A DNA stretch of 64,000 nt from Acrasis kona (GCA_026419775.2 JAOPGA020001514.1:1-64000), one strand, 5' to 3'; shown: positions 1 to 10,410, numbered from the stretch's first letter. Notes: generated by a model not told the origin, from the letters alone. Translations and numbers: made by a program.

Positions 1-45
1 CCACTACAATCCGCTCAATGATAATCAAGATGATCAGGAGAACCA

Positions 46-582
46 AAAACACCACATACAAAATATATTTATTCGATGTTTTGAAACTCCTCNTTACTCA
101 TCACATAGTATACTTTGTCGGGGGTGAATTTTTTAACCCAAGCTACTTCTCCACTATCGCCAATATCGACATGAATTGCATCTTCCATTTAAAATGTTTC
201 ACTCTGTGCCACCTCCTTTCTATCATTATATGTCTCCCAGGCTATATCTAGTTTCGAAAAATCCAACAAAGCCTTGTCAACCTTATCCAAGATTCTTGTT
301 ATGCCATTGCCAGGTAATCCGTATTCATATTTTGTTGATCTGGTCATGAAACATCATGTAATGCACCAGAATCATACCAACCTGTTCCTTTGTAAATAAA
401 TAAGGAATAGAACGCTCAATGTTATCTTCTAAATACGTAAGAAAGGTTTGAAGGTCATCCATATGCATGGTATCAGTAATATCTTCGTAGACTTTGTCAG
501 AAACTTCTCCAAAGTATTGTTTGTGGCGATCTGAAGGCTGTCTTCCTCCGCAACATGCGATCTTGAGGCTGGATGTTGTCAT
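46..582 (-). CDS. small hypothetical protein, 3' end unresolved
   Basis: The open frame runs 582 to 325 (85 aa) and starts MTTSSLKIACCGG. A possible 38-nt GT-AG intron near its end would give a slightly different short C-terminus. Downstream on the same strand, other frames also look coding (a stretch with GNGITRILDKVDKALL, then a short ORF with an N base at about 92-93). This may therefore be one gene with an indel or missed introns. The predicted protein is acidic and helical with no motif I recognise. It could be a decayed gene. Function unknown. Confidence 0.4.
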
Positions 583-585
583 TAT

Positions 586-1094
586 TTTGCATTTTGTTTA
601 ATTGAACTATTTCGGAACAGAATTAAATTTTATTTTATATTTTACAATCCGGAAATTCAAGGAAGATAAACCGTTCCAAAAACTTTAGTAATGGAACGTT
701 CCCGACGACAAACATTCTAACTCATCAACAGGAGATTGTCAAGTGCATTCGGTGAAGTAGATGCAGTTAGCCTCCGCTACAGTCAAGGATTTTAAGATAC
801 AAACACGCAATGAGCTGTAATCACTTCTTTAAAGCCAAGATCAGCAACTCAGTCACCATGAAANATTAATGTCAAATCAGTCAACCAACAATACTTTGCG
901 ATCACCCACCACAACAAGAAACAATCAGCAGTAATCACATTCTTGACCTACGTTGCGTAAAGGATTATAACAGCCATACAATCCATTCTCGAACTACGAT
1001 ATACCAAAACAATCAACACATAATGCTTCTTCAGAATTTGAAGAACCACTTAATGGAAATCAATCATCGTCTGAGGAACACGTAATCAACCACA
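586..1094. other. non-coding stretch
   Basis: No convincing ORF on either strand. It holds one N (864) and AT-rich sequence. No RNA gene or repeat was recognised. Confidence 0.4.
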
Positions 1095-1481
1095 TTAACA
1101 TCCGCTATTGTTGGTGTGCTGATCAATTCTCATCTTCGCACTGGAACTGTTGAAATCATACTTCGAAGAGGTTAGATTGAGTACAATCAATTCATCAACG
1201 ATGCGAATCATAGTAATCAGATCATTGTGAAGAATGGAGCCGAAGCGAATGAATAACTCGTCACATTTAAAGCAGCTCGTAACAGCATCAACCACATCTA
1301 GTTGACATTTTCGATCAACATTTGGAGTCAAACGAAGTGACAACAAAATGATCTCTTGCGACTTTTGATATGTTGAAGCCTGTTGATATTGAAAGTAGAG
1401 CGTTGATAATATGTACTTTAGAACTGTTATCGTTAAAACTAAGTTTTCCCTCAAGCCTCTCACACACACTGAACTACTCAT
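1095..1481 (-). CDS. hypothetical helical protein
   Basis: An ORF of about 128 aa if the first ATG is used. It starts MSSSVCVRGLRENL and contains a run of amphipathic helices (around DVVDAVTSCFKCDELF). No domain was recognised. Codon use resembles the neighbours, but the surroundings are gene-poor, so this may be the surviving exon of a larger or decayed gene. Confidence 0.35.
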   Translation of the reverse strand: MSSSVCVRGLRENLVLTITVLKYILSTLYFQYQQASTYQKSQEIILLSLRLTPNVDRKCQLDVVDAVTSCFKCDELFIRFGSILHNDLITMIRIVDELIVLNLTSSKYDFNSSSAKMRIDQHTNNSGC

Positions 1482-1499
1482 CAAATCCCTCAACCTCTT

Positions 1500-1862
1500 T
1501 ATAAAATTGTCCCCAAACCTTTATAATTACTATTTGTATTATTTTCGCTTACGATGTTTTACCGGCCCCAAACATTTGGCAGGCGACTAAAGTAGTTGAA
1601 TAGCGACCCATAGTATCCGACTGGGGGCTATAGTCCAGTTCCAAATTGACACACATTACCTTCGCGGCTTCTATAACTAATTTATCCCTCTCAAGGAATT
1701 TTAAGTTGCGGATCTAGTCTTGTCTCAATTTTGGCCTTCGGCTGTCTGTAATAAAAACCGTATACCGAAAGGTATTGAAAAGAAAATATCAAACATTAAA
1801 AATATTAATTTATAGTTACTGCATCTTCTCCACCGAAAGATGTATTTGAGGTTCGTCTCCAA
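1500..1862. other. non-coding stretch
   Basis: AT-rich, with no ORF, repeat or RNA structure that I can support. Confidence 0.4.
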
Positions 1863-2252
1863 TTATTCTTTCTTGAGCCCAAACACTGTCTTCCACCTGC
1901 CTGCGAAGTTACCAGCTTCCACAGGAGTAAATTTATATTCNTCCTTTAAATCATTTCTACTAGTTACGTCCACTCCTTCACCATTCAATCCATTCAATTT
2001 ATTCACAACAGCTCCATCAAAACCCAGATCAATCAAATGCTGGACCAACTCACCAGCCTTCTTCTTCTTCATCTCCTCATACGCCACCTTCTGCTCTTGA
2101 GTCTGCTGCTGACCACTTTGGCCACTCTGAGATATACCACCCACTACAATAACATGTTGAGTACTTTTATTGTGTGTTGGTGTTGTGTGACTTACACCTA
2201 ATCTTTTTAACATGATCGTATGGTTCGTTTTTATCTCTGCTTCGTTTGTCAT
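1863..2252 (-). CDS. SAM-domain-like small protein, copy 1
   Basis: A 129-aa ORF. The N-terminal half is low complexity (Q/G-rich, ending in QQQTQEQK). The C-terminal half (about residues 68-125, from AGELVQHLIDLGFDGAVV on) has the helix-turn pattern of a SAM domain. One codon is ambiguous because of the N at 1941. The first ~60 codons and the upstream promoter are nearly identical in DNA to the gene at 27925-28314, whereas the SAM-like part has diverged. Bases 2144-2197 look like an intron (GTGTAAGT start, TTATTGTAG end, GTACTCAAC inside) of 54 nt, a multiple of three. Both the retained and the spliced form would stay open. SAM domains usually mediate protein-protein oligomerisation; the partner is unknown. 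Confidence 0.6.
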   Translation of the reverse strand: MTNEAEIKTNHTIMLKRLGVSHTTPTHNKSTQHVIVVGGISQSGQSGQQQTQEQKVAYEEMKKKKAGELVQHLIDLGFDGAVVNKLNGLNGEGVDVTSRNDLKXEYKFTPVEAGNFAGRWKTVFGLKKE

Positions 2253-2340
2253 TTCTGTTCACTATTAGACGAATTGTCATTTTTTATAAGTGGCTTAAAA
2301 AAGCAGTTTGTTCCGAAATTTCATTCATTAGACGACAACA
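2105..2340 (-). repeat. 5'/promoter block shared with 28170-28400
   Basis: This segment covers the promoter, start codon and N-terminal coding part of the SAM-like gene. It is almost base-for-base the same as 28170-28400. Differences seen are a few substitutions and a 6-base indel in the intron-like segment. Similarity stops abruptly at about 2336, exactly where glutamine-rich plus-strand sequence begins, which suggests the copy landed in or next to the polyQ gene. Confidence 0.75.
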
Positions 2341-3151
2341 AGAGCAGCAACAACTGCAACTACAACAGGCACAGGCCCTGCAGCAGCAGGCCCAACAATA
2401 ACAAATCCAACAACATAGCCAACTGCAGCAGCAAATACAACTACACTAACAGGCTCAACAACTAGCCCAACAACAGCAGAGTCAAATGCAACATGCCCAA
2501 CTGCTACAGCAACAAACACAACAACAGAACCAACAACAGGCCCAAGCCCAACTGCAACAGCAGCAACAGGCCCAACAACCTACGAATTTCAACTTTATTG
2601 AATTCGCGGCGTTCTCCTCCGCCTTCAACGCTCACCAACAATATAAACAGCCCAATCCATCAGTGCTAGGCACAAGGACTTCATCGGTGGCATTTCCAGA
2701 GGATAGCGTATTGGGAGATCTTCTCCAACCCCCTTCTAACGTTCCAAGAATATTTAATAACGTAACGGATGCTCATCAGATCAAATAACCCTAAATGCAG
2801 AAGCCATCACGAGGAGGTACAATAGATTCTACGATATACCCGATGTTCATCGTGCGCAAGCACTGGATATCTTAAATCCAGATCTACAAGAAAGAGAGAA
2901 GAAAGGACCAATCAAGCCATTTTCAGACTCCGTCCACACCAACAATATATTTCTGCAGCCATGACACTCACAAAACACCTCATCATCCTCCAACAAAGCG
3001 TTTAAGGTTAGAAAAAGTATGATACCAGGGCACAACAAATTCCATCCTGATAATTTGTTCTCTCGCATCGCTCGTACCCTCCGTGTTAATGATAGTGGAC
3101 AGCAAATATATGAAATAAATAAACTGGTTGCTTTATTGTATGCTAAGGTTT
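2336..3151 (+). pseudogene. decayed glutamine-rich protein gene
   Basis: From about 2336 one plus frame is dominated by CAA/CAG codons (Q with A and L), and it is interrupted by two TAA codons where CAA would be expected. The longest intact part is 2486-2788 (100 aa). After a +1 shift, coding continues in another frame with ITRRYNRFYDIPDVHRAQAL and then HNKFHPDNLFSRIARTL, with one TGA, ending at TGA 3151. TAA is a genuine stop elsewhere in the window, so this reads as a broken host gene rather than a variant code. The 5' end is missing. Q-rich proteins of this type are often transcription or RNA regulators; I cannot name the family. Confidence 0.6.
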
Positions 3152-3258
3152 GAGGTTGGATTCCAACTTGTCATCTGTTGTGGTTTGTGGGGTTGCATCT
3201 GTATTGGCTTCTGCTTGCTCATTCACGGAAGTAATTTCTGGATCTGGCATATTCAACT

Positions 3259-3591
3259 CTATTCCTCCTCAACATCACAATAATACCCTCCACTGTCCAT
3301 AACATCGTCCTCAAACTCATCTTTCGTAGAAAATAAGGCCAATAACCGGTAGTCCTTCTTGAATAATTCGAATAGATCGTTCTCTTCGTGTCGATTCACT
3401 CTGAAAATATTGAGAATCGAACCATCGCTCATACCTCCGCCGCTCGTTTGTAAAATGTATTTTTTCAAAGTCTTGAAATCTGCATCTGATTTGTTTACGG
3501 TAACAATGGTGGTGTTTAATCCCAAATAACAATAATCCAATGGGTTCAACGTTTCTTGTTGATTTTGACTGGCCATGACGAACAATGTCAT
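3259..3591 (-). CDS. PARP-like N-terminal catalytic-domain fragment
   Basis: A 110-aa ORF; an internal ATG (MASQNQQETL) is an alternative start. Residues ~17-85 follow the opening of the PARP catalytic domain: an NPLD box (NPLDYCYLGL), a strand (TTIVTVNKSD), a helix (KTLKKYILQT), then ILNIFRVNRHEEND, comparable to the IDIFKIERE strand of PARP1. The match ends around RLLALF, where PARPs have RLLWHGSR with the catalytic His. The H-Y-E triad region is absent and an acidic tail follows. It is either a truncated gene or a stand-alone module without ADP-ribosyltransferase activity. The assignment rests on pattern and motif order, not a search. Confidence 0.5.
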   Translation of the reverse strand: MTLFVMASQNQQETLNPLDYCYLGLNTTIVTVNKSDADFKTLKKYILQTSGGGMSDGSILNIFRVNRHEENDLFELFKKDYRLLALFSTKDEFEDDVMDSGGYYCDVEEE

Positions 3592-3711
3592 TTTTGTTGA
3601 ATAGGTGTTAGGTTTTTCATCTCATTTATACTACTAGCTATCCGTGCAGTTTGATTTCAAAATTAATTCCGAACAACCATAAATTAAAAAGGCGCAGGGC
3701 GATAGTTGCTT

Positions 3712-4140
3712 ATGCATGAACTTGAGGACTTGAAAAAACTGCATTACATACTAATTTTGGAATTGGAAGGGGGAAAAGCTCGAAGGTCCAGAACCAAGTA
3801 TCGGAGACACCAAAATTATGAGTACTTTAAAGAGTTTCCTTTGTTATTCACCAGGAACATTCGTCTTACTGCTGACCAGTTTGAACTTGTAAAAAGTGAT
3901 TTGAATGATCAAATACAGCACTTTATGGACTTTAGCGGATTGGATTTTGTAGTCGCAGGATACAACATCTATTGGTGATAATGAGAGGAGGAAGAGGTTT
4001 GATGGAGGTTTAAAGTATCAAGGAGAGCAGAAAATTGTTGAACTTATCAACGGATGCCGATCAGTCAGCAAGAGGCACACATTTCAGCATTCTCTGCCTC
4101 TACATATTTCCTGTGTGGCTATAGCCTGGACTTTATAATT
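3712..4140 (+). pseudogene. possible transposase-like remnant
   Basis: The plus frame 3706-3978 reads FKEFPLLFTRNIRLTADQF followed by a helix, which resembles the region before the nuclease domain of PIF/Harbinger-type transposases. Coding-like sequence (ERRKRFDGGLKYQGEQK) continues past the stop in another frame. No DDE triad or terminal repeats were found. The element family is a weak guess; the stretch may be an unrelated decayed gene. Confidence 0.25.
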
Positions 4141-4328
4141 TCAGAAAGCTGCACGGCGCATTTGTACTTGAATAAAACATGTTTTAATTATAAGAACTTG
4201 TGGTTATTGTGTATATTAAATATTACATGTGTGAAAAAGTTATTACAAGGTAATGCACGCGTTAACCGAAATGTAAATTGAAAAAGAGTTCTATTATTCT
4301 TCTAGCATCAAAATCTGTAATAAATGTC

Positions 4329-5151
4329 TTATACCTGTCCTCTAAATTTAGGGTATAGACTCTTTCCGAAAAACCTTAATGATAATGTGGCAATAATGCT
4401 CGCCAAGATGGTAGGAATGGCCCAAAAAGTTCTTCTTGAGTCAAAGATTAATCTTAATATTGTTGTGAACACAAACAAACTCCAAAGTATGATAATGGAG
4501 GTTCGCGAGCTGAATGCCCATGATAATTTCTCATATGTGTGGGAAAGCAGAGCAGAGCCCGCACCATATAGCATTTGACGTGGAGTGTGATATCCAAGTA
4601 TTAGTGTCTCGCATAAACAGAATACACTTGTAGCGACGAATAACACCTTTACCATTAGAAACTTTTTGGATCCAAAGAAATCATGTTCGAAGAGACTCCA
4701 TACGGCTAAATTAAAATATACGAACATGTTTGAATGCCCCGAAACGCTATTTGCATGCTTGTTGCATGTGTTGTCTGATATAAGATGCTTTAAACCCTCA
4801 ACTGCATTTAAAGTGCACAAGTACCAAGCGTAGAGATATAAAAGTTCTGAAAGTGCCCTCTGTGGTGTTTTTGCTAGATAAGTATACAATAGTAGGACGG
4901 CTCCAAAATATATCTGCGAAATCGCAAATGCCAGTTTACTTCCGTTTGGTATATCTGTGATCGGATTGCATTGGTCATCAAATCTGTGAACGAAGCAGTA
5001 ATCCAGATACTCAAAATCTAGCACCACCGTTAACGATCTAAACAGGTTAGTGTAACCAGAGCTGATAAACTAACGTTATTAATAATATCAGTACAGTAAC
5101 AATGACCGTTATTATGTCATCCAGCCTACGCTTCTTGTTTAATCTTTGCAT
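4329..5151 (-). CDS. PAP2-superfamily membrane phosphatase, DOLPP1-like
   Basis: Two exons, 5075-5151 and 4329-5037, joined across a 37-nt intron that contains ACTAAC. They give 261 aa starting MQRLNKKRRLDD. About six hydrophobic segments are visible. The PAP2 signatures SVSGHSNMF (~residue 117) and ILGYHTPRQMLYG (~168) carry the two histidines of the active site. The YHT-x-x-Q form is the one seen in dolichyl-diphosphate phosphatases (DOLPP1/CWH8) of the ER. The first motif (KxxxxxxRP) is poorly conserved. Likely a lipid phosphate phosphatase; the dolichyl-PP substrate is inferred. Confidence 0.6.
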
Positions 5152-5215
5152 AACAAAATTTTACAAAATTCTTTCCACAGATCAAGCGAACAAACAGGAA
5201 TTATTAAACTAATCT

Positions 5216-6279
5216 TTATTGTGTATCAACCTTCTTTTCTGTTTCAACGTTCTTATAATGACCGTATAAAATTGTTCCAAACAGTGCAAATACAATACCG
5301 GTAATGTTCTTCACCAAATCATCAGTCTTCATATTGACCGGGAAGAAGAGGAATCCCAACACCAAAACCAAACACGTCTTTGAGTGTCCCACAACCTGAT
5401 ATGTCACAGCCGATGTGGCGCCGACCAGTGCAACAAAGAAAACATTAACACTAACAGAAAGAACACAACTCAAACCAATTAAATAAGTAAGATTGGGCAC
5501 CTGAAGTGCCCTGATTATATCATCCGCATTAGGTACCAACTCTGCGGGAATTGCAATCAAAAATGAAACTAAAAACTGAGGGGCTACGATAGCCTCTAAC
5601 ATTTGGAATGAATGAATGTTATGTATTTTTTGATTCTCGCTAATCGCCACTTGCGATACAGTGGTGGCCAAGACTGCCCCTACACCAATTACGGCACCAA
5701 GTACATTTAATTTAACGTCGGTGATGGTTACAATGCCAACTCCAAAGCATAGTAGCGCCAAAGATAGTTTGACGCGAGTAGAAAATGTCTTTCCGTATAC
5801 AAAAGTCTCAACAAGGACCATTGCTGGGATGCAGGCCAATTTTGACGTCTGGTAGAATCCAACGGAATTGTAATGTAGGGACATGTTCATTAGCACGATG
5901 CTACCAACGTTGGACACTGCAATGTAAACGACCGAACGGAGTGGCAACGACCTGACTTCTATTAATTTCAGCATAATGAGGGCTCCAAAAAATATGCTCA
6001 TGAAGGAGAAGTGTAGTAGAGTTAAAACTAGAGAGTAATTGAATCCGTAGCTCGTCATGATGGCCTTGTTCACTATGATGATTAAAACAGAGCTATCGCA
6101 TTAGATCGATATAATAAAGTTGAAATTTACCTAGCAACGTTCCCTAATATGTAAAAGATTGTTTTTAAAAGACTAGCAGAGGCCCTATTCACAATCCTTG
6201 ATTGTGTGTTCAAATCGTCATTTGTAGTGATGTCAATCTTTGTGTCTTTTACGTTCCTTGGGACCAAGGTGGTGGACAT
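5216..6279 (-). CDS. SLC35/TPT-family nucleotide-sugar or phosphate transporter
   Basis: Exon 1 is 6131-6279 (MSTTLVPRNVKDTK...) and exon 2 is 5216-6092, with a 38-nt intron. Splicing yields SVLIIIVNKAIMTSYGFNY, the typical first helix of SLC35E3-like drug/metabolite transporters (NK...YGF..P.TLT..H). About ten membrane segments follow over ~340 aa. The C-terminus is short and charged with no ER-retrieval KKxx. The family exchanges nucleotide sugars or phosphorylated C3-C6 compounds across Golgi or ER membranes; the substrate cannot be read from sequence. It is downstream of, and parallel to, the ABC transporter gene. Confidence 0.8.
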
Positions 6280-6396
6280 CTCAACTTGCTGGTAGGTCAA
6301 CGAAGATTTTGTAAAAAGAAATGTAAAATTCGGAACATTTTAGCCTTGCACCGCGCTTAAATTAGGTCAAAGAAATAACAATATAATTTTATAATT

Positions 6397-9300
6397 TTAT
6401 TTTGAAGCCCCAGACTTCAGTTTGTTGAAATACTCCTGTCCATTCTCTCTTGCTAATTTGTAAAACAAACTTTCTGAATTATTCAGGAGACTAGAAGGAG
6501 TATCACACTCCACTACTACACCTGCATCCAATACAACTACTCTATCGCTATCAATAATGGTATCCAAGCGATGTGCAATTGTAATTGTGGTGCAGTCGTC
6601 AAACTCCCTTCTTATAGTCTTTTGAATCAGTTGATCTGATTCATAATCTACATTAGCAGTTGCTTCGTCAAATACAACAATCTTGTTTCTCTTTAACAAG
6701 CTTCTTGATAGAGAGATCAAAGCCTGTTCTCCAAGAGAAAAGTTTGCACCTTGCTCTGCGACAGGTTCAGATAGCTTCAACGGCATATTTTCAATTTTGT
6801 GCTTCATACAGACTCGATCAAGCACATTCCAAATCATCTGATCTGGATACTCATTAAAGACATCAATATTGGAACGAATTGTTCCAGAGAACAAGACAGG
6901 AATCTGTGGAATGATGGTGATGCGACTACGTAATTGCTTCAATGGAATATGAGCAATATTCAAATCGTCTATTTCAATATTACCAGAACTACATTCCAAG
7001 AAGCGGAACAAAGTTAGCAACATTGTACTTTTACCAGCACCTGTCCTACCAACAATGCCAATCTTTTCTCCAGTTTTAATATTCAATTCAATTCCCTTCA
7101 AAACAGGATTATCTTTGCCAGGTCTATAACTCGCAGTAACTTTATTAAAGGTTATGCAGCCAAATTGAGGCCAGTCCTCCGGAATAGAAGACAACGAATA
7201 CTTTAATAATTCGTTTTGATCAGGTTGAGTGGCTTGATCAGAATAATATTTTTCAACATCATTAGGATCTCTGACTACAACAGGTTCTACTGGAGTCTCT
7301 GTGGCATAATTAGTAATACGTTCACATGAGGTGAGATTACTCTCTAGATCTACCATGAGCCTCACTACAAACAAGGTTATGAATGTAACTTGAAGAGAAA
7401 AAGTCACAGATAATGCAATGAGAGAAGGTTGTAAACTATGTCTAGCATAAACAGCCAAGAAGGTACTAATAAGGATCACAATAGATGACACCAACTCAAT
7501 TCGAATGCCCAGCCATCTATTGACCAAATATCTGTGAGAGTAATGTTTGCAATAATAGTCTTCTCTGAGTTTGTTTTGACTTGTAAATAGTTTTTGAATA
7601 CCGTAAGCTCTGATAGTGCTCACACCACGTGCGCACTCAGCGACATGACTAAGTAAAGGACTTCTACTCACACTTTCTAACCTACGCATCTCTCTAGATG
7701 TGTTTCTATAGAATGTTTGAATGAAGTAGAATATAATTGTAATAGGAGCTACAAACAACAAGAACCAAGGGCTAACGTACGAAATAACGAGTAGACATCC
7801 AACAATGCTTAAAATCTCTACGAACAAAAAGAAGGTATTTTGCATCAAGTGATAATCAATTGTAAATAAATCCTGTGTGAACCGATTTAGAATTCTACCC
7901 ACAGGATTCGAGTCAAAAAATGACATTCGAGCGTGAAGAATTCTATCCAGCATTTTACTGTGTAACTGATTTGTGCTTTGCAAGTTACCAAGACCAAATC
8001 CCATAATATTAATGAACATTAAGATTAGCCAAAGTCCACCAAGTCCAGAATAGATACCAAGATAGTACATCGCGTTTTCACCAGCATCTTTGGAGTTGCT
8101 CCATTCAGTGAGCCAAATACTTCGACCTTGGTCGACAAATCTCGCAACGACTCCAAGAAACACACAAACAAAAAGATATAAAAAGCCATAACCCTTCAAG
8201 TATGATAGAACCACACCTGAACTGATGGTTCCTGTTTGTCTATCTTCATCTTGTACGATTTTTCCTTTTTCTTGATTTATTTCTTTTGGCACTTCATTGT
8301 TTTCATCATCAGGACGTGCTTCATTGTCAATGGACTCTTTTCCTTCTTGCTCCAGCTCTTGTTTGATTTCGCGGTAATCTTGTACAATTTTGCTGACTCT
8401 TCCGTTATCTAAAACAACAATACGGTCGGCGAACTGGCAAACACCAAGAGAGTGAGTGACCAATATTACTGTTCTCTTCTCTTGATTATGCAGAAAATCG
8501 ACAAGGCATTGTTTTGTGATTGCACTTTGTACGGTGTTATCTACAGCGTTTAAAGTGGAATCTAACAACGTGATGCTGGCGCTGGTGGAATACGCAGCTC
8601 TAGCTAATGAGATTCTATGTTGCTGTCCAGGACTAAGATTAACACCGTTCTCACCTACCTCAGTGAGATCTGAGTTTGGAAGCCTTTTGAGATCTGTTTC
8701 CAGTTGACAAACACGCAAAATATGTTCGTAGCGGGACTGGATGTAGACACTACCAAACAAGATATTATCACGAATAGATGCATTAATTATCCAAGGTTTT
8801 TCATTACAATAAGAGAGTGTGCCGCAAACATTGAGACGACCCGATTGCCTTCTACTATCACCAAAGATACTATTTAAAAGAGTCGATTTACCACTTCCGA
8901 CTCTTCCAATAACACATATAAATTCGCCTTGCTTTATTTTCAAATCAACGTCAAACAAAACACTAGTATCACCATAACCGAAAGTAGCATTTCTAAACAC
9001 TACGCATTGATCCTTTTGTTTCATGACCGTACGCTCTAGACGATCAACGCTATCAATTTCAACACGAGATGAGTTATCGAGGAGATTGTCAGTGTCGACC
9101 TCTTGTGTATTAAGACCTTCGGAGGTTATTACTTCATTATTGTCTACCACATGAGGTTCTTCTATAATTTCCTGTGCAAACATGAATTTAGATATACGTT
9201 TTGCGCTAGTGTAACAATTGATGGCGTTTGAGATCATCCATGAGAATTCAAACAAGGGCTCTACCATAAGCGAGAATATTGTAATGGATGTAAACACTTT

Positions 9301-10410
9301 GGCGGCACCAAAATCGCCACCATCAGATAATGCATAAGTTAAGAATGTTGCGGCGCTACCGACAATAGAAACAGCACTAACAGAAAAAATTTCTAATGAC
9401 TTCAACAAGACAGATTTTTTTAACAAGCTCATTTCTCTCCTTCTGGCATCCATAACCTGCTCCTTCTTGTTATCCTCCCAACACAAATATTTTATTACTC
9501 TAATACCAACTAGAATCTCATTTACATACTTTACTCTTTCATCTTTAACGTCATTGATTAGTTCCTCTGTATGTGCTAACTTTTTTGCAATGTATGCAGT
9601 GCAGGGAAGAACAATAAGGATTGCACCCACTCCGGCTAGTGTTGCCCATCCAAAATAAAAAATGTTTAATATCATGGCCACAATAACAACAGTAGGAATG
9701 GACCACAAAGAATGAACAACATGAACTACTTCGGAAATCTTGAAGGCATCAACAGAACACAAGTTCACAATTTCACCAGTTTCGTGCATTTGTAGACTCT
9801 CAGGACTAAGTTTAATTAATTTTTTAAACAACATGTGTTGGGTGCATCCGGTAAGGCGAACCAATATGTCCGTGTTACCGAGGTATGCTTGTTGGTTACA
9901 AAAAGAAGCTATGATTGTATTTAAGAACAGCCCAAAAGAATATAAATAACCAATGTACCAAGAAGGTTGTAAAGGATCGTCAAGTTCGTATTTGTGCGAC
10001 TCTTCTACATATTTAAGGAGGCTATATAACAAGAATGTATCCATAAATTGACAAATAATGCGAATTAATACATATATTCCGATCCAATAAAGTTTTCCGT
10101 GCTTTTGGGAGTGATGGATTGTCCATAGCAAAACTCTATTCCTTTTGTTTTCGTCTGATCCTGCATTTTTCGCGCTTTTGTTAAATGCTGCTTCGTAATC
10201 TGGGTATACAACGTCTACAGATTCTCCTTTAGGTAACTCCCATACATCCGTGTGCTCTAATGGCCTCTTGTATCCGGTGAAGAGAAACTTGTCCAAGTAT
10301 GAGAATGAAGCGGAATTTAATAAAGAAACTTCGTCTCGCTTATTGTTTGGACCAAGAGGGAATTTTGATAAATCTCTCTCGAAAGAGTGCGTGAATGTGT
10401 CCTCCTTCAT
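6397..10410 (-). CDS. ABC transporter, subfamily C (MRP-type), full length
   Basis: A single-exon gene, 1337 aa, layout TMD1-NBD1-TMD2-NBD2 without the extra N-terminal TMD0. NBD1: Walker A GRVGSGKST (~501), signature LSPGQQHRIS (~591), Walker B ITLLDST (~611). NBD2: Walker A GRTGAGKST (~1118), signature FSLGEQALIS (~1223), Walker B VVFDEATANVD (~1242). NBD1 has serine in place of the catalytic glutamate after the Walker B aspartate and NBD2 has Glu. This is the asymmetric arrangement usual in ABCC proteins, in which only one ATP site hydrolyses. Q replaces K/R after the NBD1 signature glycine, and A replaces R/Q in NBD2. Likely exports organic anions or conjugates across the plasma membrane or a vacuole. 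No introns. Confidence 0.95.
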   Translation of the reverse strand: MKEDTFTHSFERDLSKFPLGPNNKRDEVSLLNSASFSYLDKFLFTGYKRPLEHTDVWELPKGESVDVVYPDYEAAFNKSAKNAGSDENKRNRVLLWTIHHSQKHGKLYWIGIYVLIRIICQFMDTFLLYSLLKYVEESHKYELDDPLQPSWYIGYLYSFGLFLNTIIASFCNQQAYLGNTDILVRLTGCTQHMLFKKLIKLSPESLQMHETGEIVNLCSVDAFKISEVVHVVHSLWSIPTVVIVAMILNIFYFGWATLAGVGAILIVLPCTAYIAKKLAHTEELINDVKDERVKYVNEILVGIRVIKYLCWEDNKKEQVMDARRREMSLLKKSVLLKSLEIFSVSAVSIVGSAATFLTYALSDGGDFGAAKVFTSITIFSLMVEPLFEFSWMISNAINCYTSAKRISKFMFAQEIIEEPHVVDNNEVITSEGLNTQEVDTDNLLDNSSRVEIDSVDRLERTVMKQKDQCVVFRNATFGYGDTSVLFDVDLKIKQGEFICVIGRVGSGKSTLLNSIFGDSRRQSGRLNVCGTLSYCNEKPWIINASIRDNILFGSVYIQSRYEHILRVCQLETDLKRLPNSDLTEVGENGVNLSPGQQHRISLARAAYSTSASITLLDSTLNAVDNTVQSAITKQCLVDFLHNQEKRTVILVTHSLGVCQFADRIVVLDNGRVSKIVQDYREIKQELEQEGKESIDNEARPDDENNEVPKEINQEKGKIVQDEDRQTGTISSGVVLSYLKGYGFLYLFVCVFLGVVARFVDQGRSIWLTEWSNSKDAGENAMYYLGIYSGLGGLWLILMFINIMGFGLGNLQSTNQLHSKMLDRILHARMSFFDSNPVGRILNRFTQDLFTIDYHLMQNTFFLFVEILSIVGCLLVISYVSPWFLLFVAPITIIFYFIQTFYRNTSREMRRLESVSRSPLLSHVAECARGVSTIRAYGIQKLFTSQNKLREDYYCKHYSHRYLVNRWLGIRIELVSSIVILISTFLAVYARHSLQPSLIALSVTFSLQVTFITLFVVRLMVDLESNLTSCERITNYATETPVEPVVVRDPNDVEKYYSDQATQPDQNELLKYSLSSIPEDWPQFGCITFNKVTASYRPGKDNPVLKGIELNIKTGEKIGIVGRTGAGKSTMLLTLFRFLECSSGNIEIDDLNIAHIPLKQLRSRITIIPQIPVLFSGTIRSNIDVFNEYPDQMIWNVLDRVCMKHKIENMPLKLSEPVAEQGANFSLGEQALISLSRSLLKRNKIVVFDEATANVDYESDQLIQKTIRREFDDCTTITIAHRLDTIIDSDRVVVLDAGVVVECDTPSSLLNNSESLFYKLARENGQEYFNKLKSGASK

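Noticed and set aside
2336-2484. UAA read as glutamine (ciliate-type code)
   Set aside because: TAA ends many well-identified genes here (e.g. RPS8, RBBP4, UTP7, the AAA+ gene), so the two TAA codons in the Q-run are decay.
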